Assembly (NCBI RefSeq): GCF_036231905.1
Contig: NZ_JAZARE010000001.1
Span: 124,001-188,000, forward strand
Direction: 5' to 3'
From: CAMLIZ01 sp036231905
Lineage (GTDB): Bacteria; Pseudomonadota; Gammaproteobacteria; Burkholderiales; Burkholderiaceae_C
DNA: 64,000 nucleotides
The position numbers were made by a program, and so were the translations under genes. Shown piece by piece: positions 38,448 through 47,647 of the stretch (position 1 is the stretch's first letter; every line of letters begins with the position of its first letter). The notes beneath the pieces are model-generated. The model did no database searches and was not told where the DNA came from. It was given only the letters and a program-made list of their open reading frames with translations.

Positions 38448-40025
38448 CTACCACTTGCAGCCGCTGCCCTTGACCGCATCGATCGCCAGCGGCACCACCG
38501 CCAGCAGGCCCTTGTCGGCATAGGCGTTGCGGCAGTCCGGCTTGGCGGCCTTCTCGATGTCCTCGGCCAGCTTGGACTTGTGCTCCGGCGGATGTGGCAG
38601 CACCGGCAGCACGCCGCGCGAGCCCTGGCTGGACACCAGGCCGCCGCGCGGGCGCACCAGTTCCAGGTTGAGGCGCGGCGCACTGGCCGGCAGGGACGGC
38701 GGCGTGGCGACGTCGTGACCGAGCTGCGCACCCGCGTCCGGCGACGCCCCCAAGCCGGGCCGATTCAGCGGTGACGGTGTGGCCCCCGGGCTGCTGGGAG
38801 GCCGCACGCCGGGCGCCTGCGGCGCCGGCTCCGTGGTGGTACGTGCCGCGGCTTTCGGCGACTCGGGCGATCGGGGCGCGCTGTCCGGTGCCGGCGTGGT
38901 GGTGGGTGCCTGAACAGGCGGCGAGACGGGGGCCGGTGTGGGTGCGGGAGGCTGGACCACAGGCTGCTCCGCGGGCGCGGGTGGCGCCAGCACGGGCGCC
39001 GGCATCGGCTCGGGTGGCTGGACCAGGGGCACGGGCGTGGGGCGCGGCAGCTCTGCCGCCTTCGGCACCGGCAGGGGCGGCTCCGGCACAGGCCGTGGCG
39101 CCGTAGGCGCCGTGGGCGGGCGCACCACCGGTTGTTCCACCGGGGGCGCCAGGCGCGGCATGGCCGATGGCGCCACCGGCAAGGGCACTGGCGCCAGTTC
39201 CACCGGCGCTGGCGCAGGCGCGCGTTGGGGCGGTGCAGGCGCCGGCGGTGGAGGCAAGACGGATGGGGGCTCCGCCGGTGCGGCCACTCGCGGCATCGCC
39301 GTGGGCGGCAGTGGCGCCGGCAAGGGCGCGATCTGTGCCGGCGCGGGCGCAGGCGCGCGCTCCACCGGCAGCGGCGGCGCAACCGGTGCGGCAGGTGGCG
39401 CCACAGGCTCAGCCGGCTTGGCGACCACCGGCTCCGGCAGCCGCTGCAGCGGCATCGCGCTGCGCGCGGGTGAGGGGAGTTCGAGCGGCTTCACATCCAC
39501 CGGTGGCGGCGGCTCCGGCTCGGCACGCTGCACCGGCTGCTGCGCCTGCGCAGGCGCAGGCGCAGGCGTGAACTCCACCGGTGGCGCCAGCTCCTGGCGT
39601 GGCAAGGCCCCGGTCTCCGGCGGGCTGCCATTCGCCGGCGCGTCGTCGCGCGGCGGCGTGGCCGCCCATTCGCCAAGCCGTGCGGCACCCGGCGTGTCGG
39701 GCACGGGCGGACTGTCGGCGGGCCGCGCTGCGCCGCCCCAGCGCCGCTGCACCGCCGTGCCCTGGGGGCCGGTGTAGGCATCGGAGCGGACGGTGGCTTC
39801 CTCGCGCCCGCGGCCGCGTTGTGCGCCCTGCAATGTGACATTCAGCGGGCCCCACACGCCTTCGCCGCGGCGCGCGCTGCCACCCGGCGTGTTGCCCAGC
39901 AACAAGGCCGCCAGCAGGTGCAGCAGCAGCGCGAGCGCCAGGCACTGGGCCAGCGATGGCGGCTCAGGCAGGGCCACCATCGACGGGATGGCGGCGGTGG
40001 AGCGGGGCGGACTCGGGTCTGACAT
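38448..40025 (-). CDS. Proline-rich membrane protein with conserved C-terminal domain
   Basis: A 525-residue protein. One membrane helix is near the N-terminus (LAQCLALALLLHLLAALLLG, about residues 25-45), followed by about 350 residues of Pro/Ala/Val/Glu-rich periplasmic linker, as in TonB and TolA. The last 75 residues form a compact domain (LNLELVRPRGG, SRGVLPVLPHPPEHKSKLAEDIEKAA, PDCRNAYADKGLL) with two Cys; I have seen this pattern in beta-proteobacterial hypothetical proteins. It is not a GspB: the T2SSB domain is missing. Divergent from the GspA-like gene at 40086, with only 60 bp between them, so the two probably share control. Confidence 0.8.
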   Translation of the reverse strand: MSDPSPPRSTAAIPSMVALPEPPSLAQCLALALLLHLLAALLLGNTPGGSARRGEGVWGPLNVTLQGAQRGRGREEATVRSDAYTGPQGTAVQRRWGGAARPADSPPVPDTPGAARLGEWAATPPRDDAPANGSPPETGALPRQELAPPVEFTPAPAPAQAQQPVQRAEPEPPPPVDVKPLELPSPARSAMPLQRLPEPVVAKPAEPVAPPAAPVAPPLPVERAPAPAPAQIAPLPAPLPPTAMPRVAAPAEPPSVLPPPPAPAPPQRAPAPAPVELAPVPLPVAPSAMPRLAPPVEQPVVRPPTAPTAPRPVPEPPLPVPKAAELPRPTPVPLVQPPEPMPAPVLAPPAPAEQPVVQPPAPTPAPVSPPVQAPTTTPAPDSAPRSPESPKAAARTTTEPAPQAPGVRPPSSPGATPSPLNRPGLGASPDAGAQLGHDVATPPSLPASAPRLNLELVRPRGGLVSSQGSRGVLPVLPHPPEHKSKLAEDIEKAAKPDCRNAYADKGLLAVVPLAIDAVKGSGCKW

Positions 40026-40085
40026 CGGCGCAGGCCCCGAGCATCGCAGATTCGGCCGCGCTCATGGGTGCCTTATCCTTCACCG

Positions 40086-41852
40086 ATGGTCGAGTCGTTT
40101 TTCGGGTTGAAGTGCGAGCCGTTTTCGGTGGCGCCCGATCCGCGCTTCCTGTACTTGAGCGAGCAGCACCGGGAGGCGCTGGCGCACCTGACGTACGGGC
40201 TGCACCGCGGTGCCGGCTTCGTGCTGCTCACCGGCGAGATCGGCGCCGGCAAGACCACCGTCTGGCGCCACTTCCTGGAGCACCTGCCGCCGCAGTTCGA
40301 CGTGGCCAACGTGGTGAACCCGCGCCTGGGCGCGCAGACGCTGCTGGCCCGCGTGTGCGACGACCTGAACATCGAGCGGCCCGCGGCCGATGCGGGCGTG
40401 GACCTGATCGATGTGATCCACGGGCACCTGCTGCTGGCCGCCGCACGCGGGCGCCGCACCCTGATCGTGGTGGACGAGGCACAGGCCCTGTCCACCGACG
40501 TGCTGGAGCAGCTGCGGCTGCTGACCAACCTGGACACCAGCGGCGGCAAGCTGCAGGTGCTGTTGATCGGCCAGCCCGAGCTGCGCACCCTGCTCGAACG
40601 GCCGGAGCTCGAGCCGCTCGCGCAGCGGGTGGTGGCGCGTTTCCACCTCGCCGCCCTGCCGCCGGCGGAGACCGCACGCTACATCGCGCACCGCATGGCG
40701 GTGGCCGGCCTGGAGGGGCCGCTGCCCTTCCAGGACGACGCGCTTCAGCGCATCCACAGCCTGTGCCGCGGCGTGCCGCGCCGCATCAACGTGTTGTGCG
40801 ACCGCGCGCTGTTGCTGGCCCAGGCGAGCAACAGCCGGCAGGTGGACCGGGCCTTGGTGGACCGCGCCGCAGCCGACGTCTTCGGCGCGCTGCTCAAGAC
40901 ACGTGCCCCGGCGCCGCCGCACACCGGCCGGCTGGTGGCCGGGGGCGTGGCCGTGCTGGCGGTGGCCGCAGGCCTGGTCGTGCTGGGGCCGATGGCGCAG
41001 CGTGCCTGGGCGCCCGAGCGGGCCACCGGCCAGCCGCTGGCGCTGGCCGCCGTGCCGGCGCCGGCCGCCACCGCCTCCCGATCGGTCGCCTCCGCCCTGC
41101 CGGCGGCGCCGGCATCCACCACATCCACTGCCTCCGCAGCACCCGCTGCATCCCCTCCACCCGGCGCATCGGCTGCGTCACCGGCGACCCCCACGCCGGT
41201 ACCTGAGCTGCCCGCCAAAGCCGGACCCTCCACCGCGCCTCGGCTGCTGCAAAGCCTGGATGCGCTGTTCGTGGCCGGTGCCGCCGACGAAAGACGGGCG
41301 TGGCGTGAATTGGCGGGGCTGTGGGGCGCGGCCCTGCCCGGCGACCAGCCCTGCGCCGTGCCGGCTTCCAGCCCGGTGCATTGCTATCGCAGCCGCGGCG
41401 GGCTGGGCCCGATCCGCCAGCTGGCGCGGCCGGGCATCGTCAACCTCGCGGACGCGCAGGGCCGCATGGCCCAGGTGCTGCTGACCGGCCTGAGCGCCCA
41501 CAGCGCCACCCTGCGCCTGGACGGCGGGGAGTACCAGGTGCCGCTGGGCGTGCTGGCGCAGGCCTGGCGCGGCGAGTTCGCCACCCTCTGGCGCGCGCCG
41601 CCGGGTTACCGACCGGGCGAGCTGGTGAGCGCGGGCAGCCCGCTGGCCACCTGGCTGGCGCAACGGCTGGCCGCGATCGATGGCCAGCCGGCCACCGGCT
41701 TGTCGGACGAGGCCCTGAAGGCCCGTGTGTTCGCCTTCCAGCTGGCCCACGGGCTGCCACCTGACGGCCTGGCCGGGCCCTTGACGCTGATGCAGATCAA
41801 CCAGGCCAGCGCGGTGGACGAACCGCGCCTGCGCACGGCCGCCACGCCTTGA
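40086..41852 (+). CDS. GspA/ExeA-like AAA ATPase with peptidoglycan-binding domain
   Basis: A 588-residue inner-membrane protein. The cytoplasmic ATPase starts with the typical SFFGLKCEPFSVAPDPRFLYLS; Walker A GEIGAGKT is at about 50-57 and Walker B TLIVVDEAQ at about 125-133. A membrane helix (about 283-303) and an Ala/Pro-rich linker precede the periplasmic part, which has a globular domain with a Cys pair and a C-terminal peptidoglycan-binding domain (LSDEALKARVFAFQLAHGLPPDGLAGPLTLMQIN). GspA/ExeA opens peptidoglycan for type II secretin assembly with GspB. Here there is no GspB, and the neighbouring proline-rich protein may act instead. Start 40086 is the conserved Met. Confidence 0.9.
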   Translation: MVESFFGLKCEPFSVAPDPRFLYLSEQHREALAHLTYGLHRGAGFVLLTGEIGAGKTTVWRHFLEHLPPQFDVANVVNPRLGAQTLLARVCDDLNIERPAADAGVDLIDVIHGHLLLAAARGRRTLIVVDEAQALSTDVLEQLRLLTNLDTSGGKLQVLLIGQPELRTLLERPELEPLAQRVVARFHLAALPPAETARYIAHRMAVAGLEGPLPFQDDALQRIHSLCRGVPRRINVLCDRALLLAQASNSRQVDRALVDRAAADVFGALLKTRAPAPPHTGRLVAGGVAVLAVAAGLVVLGPMAQRAWAPERATGQPLALAAVPAPAATASRSVASALPAAPASTTSTASAAPAASPPPGASAASPATPTPVPELPAKAGPSTAPRLLQSLDALFVAGAADERRAWRELAGLWGAALPGDQPCAVPASSPVHCYRSRGGLGPIRQLARPGIVNLADAQGRMAQVLLTGLSAHSATLRLDGGEYQVPLGVLAQAWRGEFATLWRAPPGYRPGELVSAGSPLATWLAQRLAAIDGQPATGLSDEALKARVFAFQLAHGLPPDGLAGPLTLMQINQASAVDEPRLRTAATP

Positions 41853-41867
41853 GCGGGCGCCGGCGCC

Positions 41868-43457
41868 TCAGCGGGCCGGTGTGCCCGCCATCGTGACCCA
41901 GCGCAGCTCCAGCACGTCGTTGGGCCACTGCACCACCTTGACACCGGGGCGCATGGCCCAGTTGTGGTGGCGCCGGTACAGCGGCATCAGCGGCAGGTCC
42001 TCGTGCATCAGCTTCAAGGCGTCGGCCACCAGGCTGCGGCGCCTGGTGATGTCCGGCTCGACGCGGATGGCGTCGATCAGGGCATCGAGCTTCGGATTGG
42101 AATAACGGCCCGCGTTGAAGGCGCCCGCCTGCAAGCCGTCGTTGGTGCGCACCAGCGACTGCAGGATGTTCCAGGGGTCCACGCCCGGCGACCAGCCGAA
42201 CTCCAGGAAGCTGCTGGTGGCCTGGGTGAGCTTGGGGAAGAAGGTCGACGTGGGCGAGGGCTGGAAATTGACCTTGATCGCCACCTTTTCCAGCATGGCC
42301 GCGATCGCCTGGCACACCGCGGCACGGTAGCTTGCGTTCACGCAGTCCAGCGACACCGCAAAGCCGCGTTCGTAGCCCGCCTGCTTGAGCAGCGCGCGTG
42401 CGGCGGCGGGGTCGGCCTTGGGCCGCTTCTCGAAGGCCGGCAGGTAGCCGTCCACCAGCGGCGCCACATGCGAGCCGGTGGCCGTGCCCTGGCCGCGCAG
42501 CACCTGGCGCACGATGAGGTCGGTGTCCACCGCGAGCTGGATCGCCTTGCGCACGCGCAGGTCCTTGAACGGGTTCTGCCCGGGCAGGCCGCTGCCGGGC
42601 AGCTCGGCACGGCGCTGGTCGAAGGCGAGGTACTGGGTGCCGATGTCCTCGATCTCCACCACCTTGAGCGCCGGGTCGGCCTTCAGGCGCGGCAGGTCCT
42701 GGAAGGGCGGGTCGATCACGAAGTCCACCTGGTTGGACTGCAGCGCGGCCAGCCGCGTGGCGTCCGACTGGATCACGATGTACTGCACTTCGTCGAGGTT
42801 GCCTCCGCCGGCCGGCGTGCCCTTGCCCCACCACTGCGGGTTGGCCTTGAGCACGGTGCGCACGTCTGACTCGTAGCTCGCCAGCACAAAGGGGCCGGTG
42901 CCGTTGGCATGGCGCACCGCGTAGGTTTCCTGCTTGGCGTTGTAGTCCTGCGGCAGGGTCACCTTGTGCTCCTCGCACCAGGCCTTGCTCATCATCGCGA
43001 TGGGCCAGAGCTTTTCCGGCAGCACCGCATCCGGCGCCGCGCTCAGCACCTCGATGGTCAGCGCATCCACCTTGCGCGCACCGGTGATGCCACGCATCTG
43101 GTTGGCCCGCTGCGAGGTCTTCTGCAGCGCGCGCTCGATCGAGAACACGGCATCGTCGGCGGTGAAGGACGTGCCGTCGTGGAATTTCACGTTCGGCCGC
43201 AAGGTGAAGCGCCAGGTGGTGGGGTTCACCATCTCCCAGCGCGTGGCCAGCGACGGCTCCAGCGTCTTGAAGTCCTTGGCGCGATTGACCAGGCCCTCGT
43301 ACACCTGCGTGACCACCCGCGTCTGGTACAGCAGCGCCAGCGCATGCGGGTCCAGGGTCTGCGGGTCGAAGCCGCTGGCGTAACGCAAGGTGGCTGCGTG
43401 GCCGGCACCGCCGGCCAGCACCAGCAGCCCCAGAAGAACCGTGCGGATCCGTCTCAT
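41868..43457 (-). CDS. ABC transporter substrate-binding protein, family 5
   Basis: A 529-residue periplasmic protein with a signal peptide (residues 1-20, cleaved after GHA) and the SBP_bac_5 layout: DPQTLDPHALALLYQTRVVTQVYEGLV at the start, VKFHDGTSFTADDAVFSI in the first lobe, then a second lobe to the end. This family binds peptides, opines or other small solutes for Dpp/Opp-type importers. No permease or ATPase is adjacent, so it is an orphan binding protein that must use a transporter elsewhere. It is 37 bp downstream of a BMP-type protein gene on the same strand. Confidence 0.92.
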   Translation of the reverse strand: MRRIRTVLLGLLVLAGGAGHAATLRYASGFDPQTLDPHALALLYQTRVVTQVYEGLVNRAKDFKTLEPSLATRWEMVNPTTWRFTLRPNVKFHDGTSFTADDAVFSIERALQKTSQRANQMRGITGARKVDALTIEVLSAAPDAVLPEKLWPIAMMSKAWCEEHKVTLPQDYNAKQETYAVRHANGTGPFVLASYESDVRTVLKANPQWWGKGTPAGGGNLDEVQYIVIQSDATRLAALQSNQVDFVIDPPFQDLPRLKADPALKVVEIEDIGTQYLAFDQRRAELPGSGLPGQNPFKDLRVRKAIQLAVDTDLIVRQVLRGQGTATGSHVAPLVDGYLPAFEKRPKADPAAARALLKQAGYERGFAVSLDCVNASYRAAVCQAIAAMLEKVAIKVNFQPSPTSTFFPKLTQATSSFLEFGWSPGVDPWNILQSLVRTNDGLQAGAFNAGRYSNPKLDALIDAIRVEPDITRRRSLVADALKLMHEDLPLMPLYRRHHNWAMRPGVKVVQWPNDVLELRWVTMAGTPAR

Positions 43458-43494
43458 GTTGGACGCTCCCTGACAGGCAACGTCCGCGAGTGTG

Positions 43495-44565
43495 CTACTT
43501 CTGCGCCGGCGTGGCCACGCCCTGCACGAACCAGTCCATGGCCGCGATGGCGGCGTCGTCCAGCGCACCGTGTTCCAGGCGCACGCGCCCGGCGTTGTCC
43601 ACCAGCCGGCCGGAGAAGGGCTTCAGGCGCCCGGCCTCGATGGCCTGCCGACGCGCGGCCACCTCGTCGCGCACCGCCTTCGGCAACGACGGCGCAATGG
43701 CGCTCAGGCGCACGAAGCCGTCCTTCATGCCGCCCCACACCGGCCGCGCGGCCCAGCGGCCGTCGATCACGCCGCGCGCCACCTGCGTGTAGTAGCCGCC
43801 CCAGTGGTGGGTCACCGCGGCCAGCTGCGCATGCGGGGCAAAGGCGCTCATGTCGCTCTGGTAGGCCAGCAGCTTCACGCCCTTGTCTTCCGCCGCCTGC
43901 GCCACCGCGGGCGAGGCGCTGTGGTTGGTGAGCACGTCCGCACTCTGGGCCACCAGCGCCAGCGCGGCCTCGCGTTCCCTGGCCGGGTCGAACCAGGTGT
44001 TCAGCCAGGTCACCCGCACCTGCGCGTTGGGGTTGGCCGCGCGCATGCCGAGCGTGAAGGCGTTGATGCCCTGGATGACCTCGGGCACCGGAAAGCCCGC
44101 CACATAACCGGCGATGCCGCTGCGGCTGCTGCGCCCGGCCACCAGGCCGGCGAGGTAGCGGCCTTCGTAGTAGCGCGCGTTGTAGGTGTTGAGGTTGGGG
44201 GCGGTCTTGTAGCCGCCCGCATGTTCGAACTTCACCTGCGGGAAGTCGGCCGCCACGCGCAGCGCGGGCTCCAGGTAGCCGAAGCTGGTGGCAAAGATCA
44301 GCCGGTGGCCTTGCAAGGCCAGGTCGCGCAGCACCCGTTCGGCGTCCGCGCCTTCGGGCACACCTTCGACCACCGTGGTGCTCACCTGCGCACCGAGCGT
44401 GCGCTCCATCTCGCGCCGGCCCTGGTCATGCTGGAAGGTCCAGCCCGCCTGCCCCACCGGGCTGACGTAGACGAAGCCGACCTTCAGCGGTGCGGTGGTG
44501 TTGGGTTGTGCCGGTGTGGCCAGCGGGAACGCCAGGGCGATGGCGCCGATGAGGTTTTTGAGCAT
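43495..44565 (-). CDS. BMP-family substrate-binding protein (second copy)
   Basis: A 356-residue periplasmic protein with a signal peptide (about residues 1-19). It matches the Bmp/PnrA purine-nucleoside-binding family: VGFVYVSPVGQAGWTFQHDQGR at the first strand, IFATSFGYLEPALRVAADFP, GRYLAGLVAG, and FPVPEVIQGINAFTLGMRAANP. It resembles the lipoprotein of the purine locus at 54250 but has no lipobox Cys and is more divergent in the C-terminal third. A GAGGA lies before the start. It has no adjacent permease, so it may donate ligand to the importer at 55481-59053 or serve a different one. The ligand is unknown. Confidence 0.88.
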   Translation of the reverse strand: MLKNLIGAIALAFPLATPAQPNTTAPLKVGFVYVSPVGQAGWTFQHDQGRREMERTLGAQVSTTVVEGVPEGADAERVLRDLALQGHRLIFATSFGYLEPALRVAADFPQVKFEHAGGYKTAPNLNTYNARYYEGRYLAGLVAGRSSRSGIAGYVAGFPVPEVIQGINAFTLGMRAANPNAQVRVTWLNTWFDPAREREAALALVAQSADVLTNHSASPAVAQAAEDKGVKLLAYQSDMSAFAPHAQLAAVTHHWGGYYTQVARGVIDGRWAARPVWGGMKDGFVRLSAIAPSLPKAVRDEVAARRQAIEAGRLKPFSGRLVDNAGRVRLEHGALDDAAIAAMDWFVQGVATPAQK

Positions 44566-44669
44566 GGTTGTCCTCGACATGGCCACCGAATTCACCGGGC
44601 GGTGGCAGCCCGCTGCAGCATTCGATTGTAGAAGCCGGGGTTCAGTGGCCGGTGGCCCGGCCGTACGGC

Positions 44670-45341
44670 TCAGGCGCCGACCACGCGGGCACGCACGTCG
44701 GGTGACAACGCGCTGGCCAGCTCCGCCGCAAAGCGCGCATGCAGGGCGTAGGCCTGCTCCACATCGGGCGTGATCGTCGACAGCCGCACCAGCATGCCGT
44801 CCAGCAGGCGGCCGCGCAGGCCAAAGCGCAGCTGGCGCAGGCGGAAGGCGGTGTCATCGGCCACGGCCTCGCCGCCCAGCACGGTCCAGTAGGTGATGGG
44901 CTCCGACCGGCCCGGCAGGCTGGCATGCAGCCGCGTGCCAGGCAGCGACCGGTCACTCAGCGGCAGCGTCACTTTCCGAAGGCCCGCGACACGGAAACCG
45001 TTGCCCGGATAACAGACCTCCGGCCGGTGCAGCTGCAGCCCGGCCGACTGCTCGCTACCCTCGGCGGCCAGCAGCATGATGCGGCGGCCCTGCGCGTCCA
45101 CATAGGTGCGCTCCAGCACCTGGTCGTAGATGCCGAGGTGGCGGCCTTCCTGCCGGGCGGGGCGCACGAAGAGCTCGGCGCCGGCGTCGGTGTGCCAGGG
45201 GCCGAACCGGCGCGGGAACAGGGTGTCCAGCGTGGTCATGTCCCGCGCGGGGTCGGCCACCGGCCTGGCCCATTGCGCCATGAGTGCGGCCAAGCCCATG
45301 CCGGCACCGAGGCCCAGCGCCAGGCGGCGGTCGAGGTTCAT
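44670..45341 (-). CDS. epsI: EpsI-family exosortase-associated protein
   Basis: A 223-residue protein with an N-terminal membrane segment. The EpsI pattern is clear: LDTLFPRRFGPWHTD, LERTYVDAQGRRIMLLAAEGSEQ, LQLHRPEVCYPGNGFRV, TYWTVLGGEAVAD. EpsI proteins accompany exosortases and are needed for exopolysaccharide or PEP-CTERM protein handling; the enzymatic function is not firmly known. It overlaps the exosortase stop by four bases (ATGA) and ends the cluster. Confidence 0.9.
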   Translation of the reverse strand: MNLDRRLALGLGAGMGLAALMAQWARPVADPARDMTTLDTLFPRRFGPWHTDAGAELFVRPARQEGRHLGIYDQVLERTYVDAQGRRIMLLAAEGSEQSAGLQLHRPEVCYPGNGFRVAGLRKVTLPLSDRSLPGTRLHASLPGRSEPITYWTVLGGEAVADDTAFRLRQLRFGLRGRLLDGMLVRLSTITPDVEQAYALHARFAAELASALSPDVRARVVGA

Positions 45342-46213
45342 GCTGCGCTCCCGGTGCGCGGCAGCAGCCGGCGCAACCCGCAGTCGAGGGCAAAGATCAG
45401 CACCAGCGCCACCGTGAACAGCACCAGCCCGGCAAAGCCGTGCACGAAACCCTGCCCCACCGCGTCGCCGAACCGGTAGGTCACCAGCATCAGCACGATC
45501 ACGCGGATCACGTTGGCCACGAAGGACACCGGCACCACCAGCACGGCCAGCAGCGCATTGAGCAAAGCCGAGCCGCCGCTGCGCAGGCTGGCGTAGAGCA
45601 GGCCCATGGCCTCGAGCGTGAACATGGTCTGCAGGCCGGCACAGGCCTCGCTCACCAGCAGCTGGTACTGGCCGATGGTGACGACCACGCCTGAGCGCCC
45701 CACCGGCGCGCCCGCCCAGAACAGCAGCTGGGTGGCCACCGCCGACACCGCCAGCTTCAGCGGCCCGGTCAGCGCCAGCACCAGGCTGTAGGGCAGCGGC
45801 ATGATGAGCAGCAGGAAGAACAGCGGAAAGGCTGCGGCGCGCAGCCCGCGCCGGCCGCCGCACAACAGCACCAGTGCGGCCAGCACCATCACCAGGGCGG
45901 TGATCTCCAGGCGCAGCAGCTGCTGGCTGCGCCCCACCACGTACATCAGCAGGCCCGCGCCAAACAGCAGCCCGGGCAGCAGGCGCGGTTGTGGCCCAGC
46001 GGCCAGCAGCTGATCGCGGCGCTGGTAGAGCAGCCAGGCCGACACGGCCGCGAACAGCAGCTCATGGCCTTGAGCGTGCGAGCTCCAGGCACCGGCGCTC
46101 AGATCCCACAAGGTGGGCACGAACAGGGCCGCCAGGCCGGCCGCCAGCCACAGCAGCGGGAGTCGATCGCCGCCGCCCAGGGCAGGGGCCGGCGGCAAGG
46201 CGGTGGGCGACAC
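45338..46213 (-). CDS. xrtB: Exosortase (XrtB type)
   Basis: A 291-residue polytopic membrane protein that would cleave PEP-CTERM sorting signals in the inner membrane. The catalytic triad of the family is present: Cys191 in SEACAGLQTM, Arg237 in VANVIRVIVL and His258 in GQGFVHGFAG. About eight hydrophobic segments are visible. The start is taken as GTG at 46213, because the frame upstream runs into the EpsD gene (ends 46234) and has no homology-like sequence. Neighbours EpsD and EpsI are the usual XrtB partners, which is why I use XrtB rather than another subtype. Confidence 0.85.
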   Translation of the reverse strand: MSPTALPPAPALGGGDRLPLLWLAAGLAALFVPTLWDLSAGAWSSHAQGHELLFAAVSAWLLYQRRDQLLAAGPQPRLLPGLLFGAGLLMYVVGRSQQLLRLEITALVMVLAALVLLCGGRRGLRAAAFPLFFLLLIMPLPYSLVLALTGPLKLAVSAVATQLLFWAGAPVGRSGVVVTIGQYQLLVSEACAGLQTMFTLEAMGLLYASLRSGGSALLNALLAVLVVPVSFVANVIRVIVLMLVTYRFGDAVGQGFVHGFAGLVLFTVALVLIFALDCGLRRLLPRTGSAA

Positions 46214-46233
46214 GGGGCGAGCGTGCAGCGCGC

Positions 46234-47118
46234 TCAGCGCTGCACGGGCTGGTCGCCGGCGGCGCTGGCCGCCTGGGCAAAACGGCCGACGTAGTTCACC
46301 TGGGCCGCACGGCGCAGTTCGCCCATGCGGGCGCTGACCAGCCGGCGCTTGCGATCGGCCAGCAGGTAGGCCTGGATCGGCTCGCGCGCCTGGGCGCGCT
46401 CCACCCGCGCATCCTGCGTCTTGAGCACGGTCCACACCCGCAGCGCGGGCGTGGTGTCCAGCACCATCGAGCGGCCTTCTTCGAGCTTGTGCAGCGTGTC
46501 CAGCAGGCGCACCGGCACGTTCTCCGGCAGCTGCACCGTCACGCCGGTGCGGTAGCGCAGCCCGGCGCGGTCCAGCGCGGCCTGGACTTCGGCCGCCGAG
46601 CGCGCCGAAGCGAGCACGGGCTGCAGTGCGGCCTGCGCCGGGCCGGGCACATCGACTGCGAACTCCTGCACCGTGAAGATGCGGCGCTCACCAAACAGCG
46701 CGGGATGGGCGTCGTAGTAGCGGTCGACCTCGTCGCTGCCCGGGCGCTCCACCTTGGCGGCCAGCTGTTCCTGGTACATGCGCGCCAGCAGTTCGCGCCG
46801 CGCCGCCTCCATGCCCTGCACGAAGGCCGGGTCGCTTTCGATGCCCTGCTCGCGCGCGGCCTGGGCCGCCAGCTCCTGTTCGACCAGGGAATCCAGCGCC
46901 ACCCTGGGCGCCGCGTCGGCGTACAGGTCGTTGATGCGTGGCTGGCGCTGCAACAGGTACTGCACCTGGTGCAGCGAGAGTTCCCCCTCGTTCACCTTGG
47001 CCGCGATCTGGCTGGATTTCGGCGCCGCATCATGCCGGCCGCAGCCTTGCAGCAAGGGCAGCACCGCAGCGGCGGCCGCCAGCAGCAGCGCCGCGCGCCC
47101 TGGCGCGGGGAACAACAT
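46234..47118 (-). CDS. epsD: EpsD-family peptidylprolyl isomerase lipoprotein
   Basis: A 294-residue lipoprotein (lipobox LLQGC, Cys at about residue 26). The SurA/PpiD-like body has the helical chaperone part (QIAAKVNEGELSLHQVQYLLQRQ) and the VERPGSDEVDRYYDAHPALFGERRIF linker before a PpiC-like rotamase region that is short and degenerate. EpsD-type isomerases are encoded with exosortases and exopolysaccharide genes. Twelve bases separate it from the PEP-CTERM gene upstream, and 20 bases from the exosortase start, so all four genes form one operon. Confidence 0.87.
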   Translation of the reverse strand: MLFPAPGRAALLLAAAAAVLPLLQGCGRHDAAPKSSQIAAKVNEGELSLHQVQYLLQRQPRINDLYADAAPRVALDSLVEQELAAQAAREQGIESDPAFVQGMEAARRELLARMYQEQLAAKVERPGSDEVDRYYDAHPALFGERRIFTVQEFAVDVPGPAQAALQPVLASARSAAEVQAALDRAGLRYRTGVTVQLPENVPVRLLDTLHKLEEGRSMVLDTTPALRVWTVLKTQDARVERAQAREPIQAYLLADRKRRLVSARMGELRRAAQVNYVGRFAQAASAAGDQPVQR

Positions 47119-47129
47119 CGCAGTGACGC

Positions 47130-47624
47130 TCAGCTGCGGCGGCGGCGCAGCGCCACGCCGGTGAGCAACAGGCCCATGGCCACCATCGCCACGGTCTGCG
47201 GCTCGGGCACGGCGGTGACATAACCGGCATAGATGCCGGTGACACCCGCCAGGCCGGTGCCGTCCACCGTGCCCGTGAGGGTGAGCGCGTAGCTGCCACC
47301 GCCGGTCAGGCCGTAGAACGAAAAACCGTCGTTGGGGTTGCTGTCCATCTGGCTCGCACCCAGGCCGGTGCCCGTGAGGGTGGCGGAGCTGAGGCTCACG
47401 TTCCACATCGTCCCGAAGTTGACGGTGGTCGTATCGCCGTTCACGGTGGTGGACGAGCCGGGGATGGTGAAGGTGTAGACGTCGGCGAAGTTGCCCACGT
47501 AGTTGCTGAACGAGTGGTACAGCGGCTTGGACATGTCCAGCAGGCCGAGGTTGAACACGTCGGCTACCGCCGGGCCCGCGGCCAGGGCACCCGCCGCCAC
47601 CGCGGCCAATGCGCGCATCTTCAT
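47130..47624 (-). CDS. PEP-CTERM protein, FxDxF type
   Basis: A 164-residue secreted protein. It has a signal peptide (residues 1-21), a Thr/Gly/Ser-rich mature region including NFADVYTFTIPG, and a C-terminal sorting tail AVPEPQTVAMVAMGLLLTGV with the trailing RRRRS. The VPEP motif, membrane helix and Arg cluster are the full exosortase recognition signal. F-x-D-x-Y/F in the body suggests the FxDxF subfamily. It is the first gene of the cluster and presumably a substrate of the exosortase at 45338. An 11-base-spaced inverted repeat lies upstream at 47648-47674. Confidence 0.92.
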   Translation of the reverse strand: MKMRALAAVAAGALAAGPAVADVFNLGLLDMSKPLYHSFSNYVGNFADVYTFTIPGSSTTVNGDTTTVNFGTMWNVSLSSATLTGTGLGASQMDSNPNDGFSFYGLTGGGSYALTLTGTVDGTGLAGVTGIYAGYVTAVPEPQTVAMVAMGLLLTGVALRRRRS

Positions 47625-47647
47625 GAGGTCTCCTCCATTGAGCGTTC

